NCBI RefSeq assembly: GCF_000787575.1
Contig: NW_012236532.1
Location: 870,612-934,611, forward strand
DNA: 64,000 bases
Reading direction: 5' to 3'
Source: Acytostelium subglobosum LB1
Lineage: Eukaryota > Evosea > Eumycetozoa > Acytosteliales > Acytosteliaceae
Below are positions 57,468 through 64,000 of this stretch, piece by piece. The notes below the pieces were generated by a model, which did not search any database, was not told the origin of the DNA, and saw only the letters and a program-made list of their open reading frames with translations. The translations under genes and the position numbers were made by a program. Position 1 is the first letter of the stretch. Each line of letters opens with the position of its first letter.

Positions 57468-59042
57468 CTACATACATTTGTGATAGGAAGTGTTTGGCAT
57501 CCAAGTGAAGAAGATATCTGTATCACTCGTGTAGAGCAAGGGAGCCATATCAAAGGGAACAGCTGGCTTGATATACTTGGTGTAGCCAAAAGTGCTCATC
57601 CAGTTGGAGATCACCAACGACCACAAGTAATCAGACCTAAAATTAAACATATTATTGAAGCCATCTTGTTCCTGTAGTTGTTGTTGGAAATGGTTAGTAA
57701 AATTAATAATATAAATGAATCAATAGAGGTACTTACAACACTCGTCACCTTGAACATGTCTGATCCGGTACCAGGTTGGAATTGGTAGTATCCACATGTG
57801 CCCCTGGTGAAATCACCCGCCGTCGCTGTGAAGTTGAAGTCTACGTCAAGGTAGATCTTGACCCATGGATAGGCCTTGTAGTTAAGGTTGTTGGTGCTGT
57901 CAATGTTGAACTTAAGCTCAATGCTGATACTTGGGATGTGGAGCTTAAATTGATTAAAACCAATTATATCAAAGGTGGATAATCTAAATGGATCAACATG
58001 GACAACTGCATCAATAGTATAGACCGATGGATATTCACCAAGCCACGACATTATACTTTGCATTCCCTGGCTTGCAGTGTTGAGCTTTAGTGAAAGGTAG
58101 GCCATGATTGAGGTTTCTGAAAGTGTATTGGGATTGAGGACGAGGTCGAGTTAGAATGAATTCATACTGGTATATTAACAAGATGATATTTACCAGTTAA
58201 GACTTTTCCATCCATCTTGTAGATTTCCTTGTTGAGTTCATACTCGATATCAAATCTGCTATAATAGCGATGGACGCTCTCCTCTAAGTAGTACGAGAAC
58301 AGATACTCTTGGACATGACTCTAAGTGATTGGAATAATTTTTTAGTCACTGAATGATCATGTGAATCAATGAATGAATCAATGAATGAATGAAAGATGTA
58401 CTTACTTTTATCTTTCCATTCAATTTGTTGATTGAGTTCTTGATTGACGTGTGATTGACGGACACCACTTGGGAGCCCAACAACGCCTTGGTCTCAGGTC
58501 TAGCGGTGAAGGCAATGCTGACATCCATTGTCTCAGAATTCATAGTTATAACATAGTTGATGGTGTTTGGGTTTGACTTGGAAGGTTGAGTGTCATTGAG
58601 TTTGGCGGACCCATCAACCAGCATGAACGGGACATACCTGGGTGGAATTGGAAATAATAATATTAATAAATATTAACTCTGCTCCTCAACTTTATAAATG
58701 AATATACTTACAGCGATACTTTGGTATTAACCTTATCAATGTAATCAATCTTAAGATTACTGGTGCGATTATTAAAGGTGAAGTAACCTTTATTGCGCGT
58801 TGCAAAGGTATTGGTCAAGCGATCAACAAACTATATATAATATTATTACAAGTGATTTATTAGATATGAAGAGGTCAGTACAATTAATCAATCAATCAAA
58901 TATAGAGAATATATATACTTACAAGTTGTTCAGTAATGTTCTCAAAGAGATCGTCCAAAAGATTGTTGCCAAGTGCATTGTTTGAACATAGTACCATTGG
59001 CACTACAGCCAATGCCAAAAGTACAACTAATATTACTTTCAT
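57468..59042 (-). CDS. Secreted or lumenal protein of unknown family
   Basis: Six exons (58923-59042, 58712-58830, 58406-58637, 58194-58320, 57737-58116, 57468-57671) join in consistent phases to 393 residues. Signal peptide MKVILVVLLALAVVPMVLCS. The rest has no further membrane span and several N-glycosylation sites (N-I-T, N-R-T, N-H-T, N-F-T). Alternating beta-strand patterns such as Y-F-T-F-N-N-R-T-S-N-L-K-I-D-Y and I-Y-L-D-V-D-F-N-F-T suggest a lipid-binding or beta-rich fold. An early amphipathic helix (L-L-D-D-L-F-E-N-I-T-E-Q-L) is reminiscent of BPI/LBP-like proteins, but this is only an impression. Confidence 0.72.
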
Positions 59043-59403
59043 TTTGTTTGAATATATTAATTGAGAGGAGTGAGATGAATGAATATTATAATGACAGAAT
59101 GGAGCTAACTTGCTAAAGTTGACATTTTTGAAGGTTGTCTAAAGTATCAATTGGAACTGTCGGTGATCGCGACTAGATTTCGCGAGATGAGGGACAAATA
59201 GATTTGTCGGGTGAAGGGTTCTTGCCATGGGCAATTTACAACTTCAATTGAGGCACGCGTGACGTATGTTTATATTAATATTGAAATGTGTCGTTTCTGA
59301 TTCCTGTCGACTTCAAACAATTCTGGATAGTTATGTATACTTTAGTAGTGGGACATCATCATTAATTATTATTATTATATCAAACATTACCATCATATAG
59401 AGA
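59043..59403. other. Divergent promoter region of two secreted-protein genes
   Basis: Separates the minus-strand secreted protein from the phospholipase C-type gene. AT-rich ends flank a less AT-rich middle with a CGCGA pair (59168-59182). No gene is seen. Confidence 0.45.
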
Positions 59404-61868
59404 ATGAAAGTACTACTTATATTCTTGATCTTCCTTGGTCTGGTGTGTATCAATCACCTCCATCACTCATTCAATGACTCAATCAATCAAAATAATATTC
59501 TTACTCGTCAGCCAATTCATTCATTCATCAAAATATAGACTCAGAAATGTTTGGCCGCTGGTTGTCTTTGCCTTGACCTCAACACTCATTGTGCCAATGA
59601 TTTTCCTGGATGTCCAGACATTGAACAGGGTTCAATTCTCTATCAGTGTGTCACTTTGCATCGTCCACCAGTACCTTTGAGCACATGTCCATTAAGTGGA
59701 CAGTGTTTGCCACCCACCGGTACCAACAAGAATGCCGTTTGCCAAACAGTTGACAGCCAGTGCAAGTGTCCATCCGCCGGTGACCATTGTGGCTCCCGCC
59801 CTCCATGATTTCGGTTGTCCATTACTTGACTCCAACTCTGTGTACAACTGTGAATCATCGACCGCCAAGCCATTGCTAAAGTGGGGTTGTCCAAATGGAT
59901 GTTTCGAGTATGCTGGCAAGAATGACTCGTGCAAGGCACCTCCTCAGCAGGGCCTTAACGCCATCAAGAGGATCATTGTGTTTATGCAAGAGAATCGAGC
60001 ATTCGATCATTACTTTGGCGCGCTCGCAGGAGTCCGTGGGTTCAATGATCCCAACGTTGGCACTGCTCCCGACAATGTGTTCTCACAACCATCGCTCAAC
60101 AATGCTGTCAACGGATATTCCATCCCCTACTATATCCAAGGAAACAAGGCTCTGTGCACTGGAGGTGGTGTCATCTCATGGGAGGAGACACACGATTGTT
60201 ACAACAACGGTTTGAACAATGGATGGACATCGGCACTCGGAAACACCACCGCCACAATGGGATACCTCACTGGAGCAGAGCTGTCTCTCTACTATGCCCT
60301 GGCACACTCCTACACGATCGGGGACAACTACCACGCCTCTCTTCTCTCTTCAACATTCCCGAATCGTATTATGCACCTCAGCGGGACCATCAATCCCCGC
60401 GGGTACGACAACCCACCAACCTGGAACAACAACATCACGCCACCACCAACATGGCTGACGATGCCAGAGTACCTTGCCCACCACCAGATCAACTGGCAGA
60501 CGTACCAAGACGGTCTGGACGCCTTCCAGTGCAATCCACTTTTGTGGTTTGAGCAGTACATGGATGGTAGCTTCCCAACCACTTTCTTCAACTTCCACTC
60601 TGGCACCTACAACTACACCGAGGTGGAGGTCCTCCTTGATCAACTCAATACCAACACTTTGCCAGAAGGAGTGTATTGGATTGTTGCCCCTCAACAAATG
60701 ATTGAACATCCCATTAATGGACCCAAGGCCGGCCAGAACTTCACACACACTATTTTGGAAGCTGTTGCCAACTCTGCCCTCCATAGCGACACTGTTGTCC
60801 TCTTCAATTACGATGAAAACGGTGGGCTATTTGACCACGTAGTGCCTCCCGTTGCTCCCAAGGGTACTATAGACGAGTGGATTGTCAATGACTATGGTGC
60901 TTCTCCAATTGGTCCGGGTTTCAGAGTTCCATTCCTGATCATCTCGCCCTGGACACGTGACCCCGCCAACCATGGAAATGTTTTTACTGAGACCGCCGAT
61001 CATACATCGATTCTGATGTTCATCGAGGAATGGTACGTCTTTAATCACATCATCAATCACCAATTACTCAATTTGGATTCATTCCAATCACTCAATCAAA
61101 AAAAAACTAACTAACTTTGATAAAATCACTTTATAATTTTCCAGGGCAAACCAAAGATCAAAGCCAATATACATGGAGAACATCTCATCCTACAGACGCA
61201 ACTTCATGAGTGACCTCACTTGGGCCTTTGACTTCACTACCGCCAATGCTCTGGCAACTCAACTTCCCAGCAATTTCCCCATCCACATGATCAACGGATC
61301 AAAGTTTTACACCAACGAAACTTTGGTCTGCGAGGACCAGCCTGGCCCATTCAACATTGACATGGTCGATAACGTCTTCATTGAGACGGGCTTTATGAAG
61401 GTGCGTGGCAACTCCCCGGGACTGGGCCACTACTATGTCTTTGAGTTCTTCTCCAGTGGATTGGCCTTCCAGGTCAACATCGACAACACCTTGGTGGCAA
61501 GTCCTGTCTCGCCAGGCATGGACAACATCCAGCAGATATTCATCATGCAGACGCCAACCGGTCCCGGGACCTCCAACAACATTGGCATCAACATCTTCAA
61601 CCAAGCGTCCAACTCGTTCGTTTGTTCCAACAGTAACAACGATGTGGTCTTGATGCCACCCAACAGCAATGGTCACTGCAACTGGCTGTTCACCACCAAT
61701 GGATCGTCCTACAGGATCCAGAACACTAACGGTCAATACCTGTCTGTCGCCGGCGCTGTCCCTGTCACCATCCAATCCACCAACCCATCCAACAACTACG
61801 ATTGGTACCTCTACTCCACCAACATTGATCAAACATCGAAATACATAAAGCTAACCAGCAGCGCATGA
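59404..61868 (+). CDS. Secreted phospholipase C/acid-phosphatase family phosphoesterase (one frame break)
   Basis: Bacterial-type phosphoesterase of the phospholipase C family, likely secreted or lysosomal. Exons are 59404-59442, 59539-61032 and 61145-61868. A signal peptide (MKVLLIFLIFLGL) leads into a cysteine-rich region. The catalytic domain starts near I-K-R-I-I-V-F-M-Q-E-N-R-A-F-D-H-Y-F-G and has the later DENGGLFDHV and E-T-A-D-H-T-S metal-site motifs. The C-terminal 130 residues (Y-R-I-Q-N-T-N-G-Q-Y-L-S-V) look like a beta-trefoil or similar carbohydrate-binding end. In the cysteine-rich part the frame changes near 59800, between C-P-S-A-G-D-H-C-G-S and D-F-G-C-P-L-L-D. Exon two is one base too long for its phases, so a single extra base, probably an assembly error, explains it. 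Corrected length is about 751 residues. Confidence 0.85.
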
Positions 61869-62633
61869 GTTATCCATTCATCATCAATTAATCGACAATC
61901 TACATTCAACCAATGATGATTGTGTTATCGTTCGTGCTGGCAACTGTGGAGGTTGGCTGATACAACTATGACGAAGCTGTGCAGTTGAGTTGGGTTGTAA
62001 TGGCTGTGGACATGGTCATGGACATCGTGGTGGACATTGACATAGTCTTGACAACTGATGGTGCCAAGATGACGTTGACGATGACTATGTCGATGTCCAT
62101 ATGACGATGTCCAGTGTCTATTGTTGTGGCTCGCTGTCAGCACTTCATCAATACGTAGTTGACATAATCACTGACTTGATTGATGACGCCAACAAACAGT
62201 GGTTGCCGTCGTCAAGGTCATGGTCATGGTCATTGTTGGGTTGATGTGACTGTCCATGAACTCGTTGATGTTGACCTTGAGCTGTTTGTTGCATTCATGT
62301 CTGAAGCTTGTTACTGCGAGTACTGATGTGTATTTGTTGAAGTTGGTTCATATGATTTGATGAGATAGATAGACGTTGTGACAGACAGGTTGACACATCT
62401 CTATTATTTGTAGATGTGGCAACCTTCGCGCAAATGAAATGAGTGAATGATTGAGGTTGGGCTACCCAAGGTGCCTCGGCGACTTCTCCACCAACATTTC
62501 ATTGTTGATCTCGGGAGCGAGAATGAATGAATGAATGAGGGAAGGTAAACAAGCATGCTCTCTTTAGTTAATACATGTCTTGGGACAAGCAATCAATCAG
62601 TATGTCCAATTGTAATAATCAATATCAAAGAAG
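61869..62633. other. Spacer between two secreted-protein genes
   Basis: Moderately GC-rich with many GACAT/GTTGA motifs and no long open frame that resembles protein. TGAATGAATGA repeats lie near 62520. Nothing else was recognised. Confidence 0.4.
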
Positions 62634-63882
62634 ATGAAGTTATCACTCATCATTCAACTGTGCATGATATTGTCATGCCTCGCTATCCTCTGTGATCCAG
62701 CTATTGCTGTAAGTACCTGTATAATGAGTGATAGATAGATTGATTGATTGATAGATTGATTGACTCTCTATTTATGATGTATAGGATGCGCCAAGTATAT
62801 TCAGTTACTTTGCCATTGAATGGGGATCGCCCAACACTTACTACTATGCCAGACACAACCTTACGAGTGGAGAGGACTTGTTGACACAACAGTTCCAGAG
62901 TTGGAATGAAATCAACCCATTGCATCCCAGTGTTGCCAACACAGACGTTGTCCAATACTTTAGCTCAACAAATGATGTATCCAACTTCCCCGTCGTCTGC
63001 TCCTATAATATCAAGGTACGTTTATGTAGTTGTCATTCATTCATTCATTGATGGTTGTTGGTTGCTAATTTCCTCCTCGTCATATTAATCAGAGCAACAG
63101 CGTCACGCAGGACCTCATTGGTACTGGCTTCAACTATGGATATGGCTATGAGCCTCTGTCTCAACTTCGCTTGGTTGGCACTGACAATGTGATGTATGGC
63201 ATGGGACAAGACCAGAACACCAACCTGGCCATGCTGAAATATGACTTCAAAGAGCAGACTCTGTAAGTTAGATGGACGGGACGTAGATGATGATGATGGC
63301 TACGTAGTGGATGATCCTGACCACCCGCCTCCATCCCAATGCAGCCAGTTTTATCCATTGCCCACCAAGATGATCAGCTATCTCTTTCAGTGTTACATGG
63401 ATGCACCAAGCAACATCTTTTATGTCCTGTTTGTAAAGGGCCAGACCTTCAACATCTGGCTCATGAATGGCATTGATGGTACAACGATCTCGTCACACGT
63501 CATCACGGTGGCCGAGCCACTCCAGACCTACGACGAGTCAGGTGTGGTATACCTCTCCGTCTACCAGAACAAGGCATACGTCGGCCTTGGCAACCTTGAC
63601 TACGTGGCGGCATCCCAACAGTACCTGTTCGAGGTTGACCTCACGGCCAATACTGCAAAGGTCATCTTTGTCCAGCCCAACTTCTTCGTGCAGTCGAGCG
63701 ATACAGGAGGCTTTCTGCTCGACCCTATCAATGGATACATGTTGGCCGTGCTCACCAACCAGCCCAATGTAAAGGACAGTGCATATTTCTGGATGATCAA
63801 TCTGCAGACAAAGGGCGCCGTGCAATACCCCAATCCATACCCAATGCCAGGCGAGACCCATTGTATATATTATCTTGAATAA
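62634..63882 (+). CDS. Secreted protein of unknown function, beta-propeller-like
   Basis: Four exons (62634-62708, 62785-63015, 63093-63262, 63345-63882) give 337 residues. The signal peptide MKLSLIIQLCMILSCLAILC is encoded by its own exon. The mature part is built of strands ending in small polar turns (V-Y-L-S-V-Y-Q-N-K-A-Y-V-G-L-G-N, Q-Y-L-F-E-V-D-L-T-A-N-T-A, F-L-L-D-P-I-N-G-Y-M-L-A-V-L), as in secreted six- or seven-bladed propeller proteins. No catalytic motif is seen. It may be related to other dictyostelid extracellular proteins, but no name can be given. Confidence 0.72.
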
Positions 63883-64000
63883 TAATAATAAACATCTAAT
63901 CCTATTACACACCTCCAAAGTTGATTGATTGAATGACTAAAGTAAATTTGAACTGGATTGAGTGATGGATGACAAATTAGGTAAACGATACCATATTTGG

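Overview
The window is nuclear DNA of a dictyostelid social amoeba. The evidence is a discoidin with an H-type lectin domain, PatA-like and AlxA-like proteins, asparagine, glutamine and serine runs, short GT-AG introns with GTATGT or GTAAGT donors, and very AT-rich spacers filled with TCAA/ATTC tetranucleotides. Codon use is fairly GC-rich, unlike D. discoideum itself, so a relative from another dictyostelid group is more likely. I cannot name the species. One ambiguous base (n at 6413) and several single-base frame breaks in otherwise intact housekeeping genes point to a draft assembly.

I support about 33 protein genes, most of them spliced.
1-8.7 kb: a purple acid phosphatase cut by the left edge, an ALIX/BRO1 protein and an HMG-box protein.
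8.7-24.3 kb: a plasma-membrane Ca2+-ATPase with two calmodulin-binding-like repeats, a C2-WW-IQ-WW protein, a CLN5-like membrane protein, a bacterial-type Uma2 nuclease-fold protein, a RhoGAP, uL22, a mannose-6-phosphate-receptor-like protein and a dictyostelid F-box/LRR-like protein.
25-41 kb: an HTTM membrane protein, a MYG1 exonuclease, Eaf6, RAD51D, a U-box protein, mitochondrial Hsp60, a discoidin and a class II histone deacetylase with an N-terminal zinc ribbon.
43-57 kb: a transportin-3/importin-13 karyopherin, uL15, an ankyrin protein, an acidic protein with a histone-fold-like end, uL5, a SOSS-B-type SSB, eS19 and eL21, plus three small or uncertain genes.
57-64 kb: two uncharacterised secreted proteins flanking a secreted phospholipase C-type phosphoesterase.

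Genes lie on both strands with no operon logic. Several themes recur: the endolysosomal system (ALIX, CLN5-like, M6PR-like, acid phosphatase, phospholipase C), chromatin and DNA repair (HDAC, Eaf6, HMG, histone fold, RAD51D, SOSS-B) and translation (five ribosomal proteins).

The most notable observation is that the CLN5-like protein carries a transmembrane segment and tail homologous to the mannose-6-phosphate receptor. These are joined at an intron whose position and phase match those in the M6PR-like gene 7 kb away. The aligned catalytic cysteine of CLN5 is replaced by serine.
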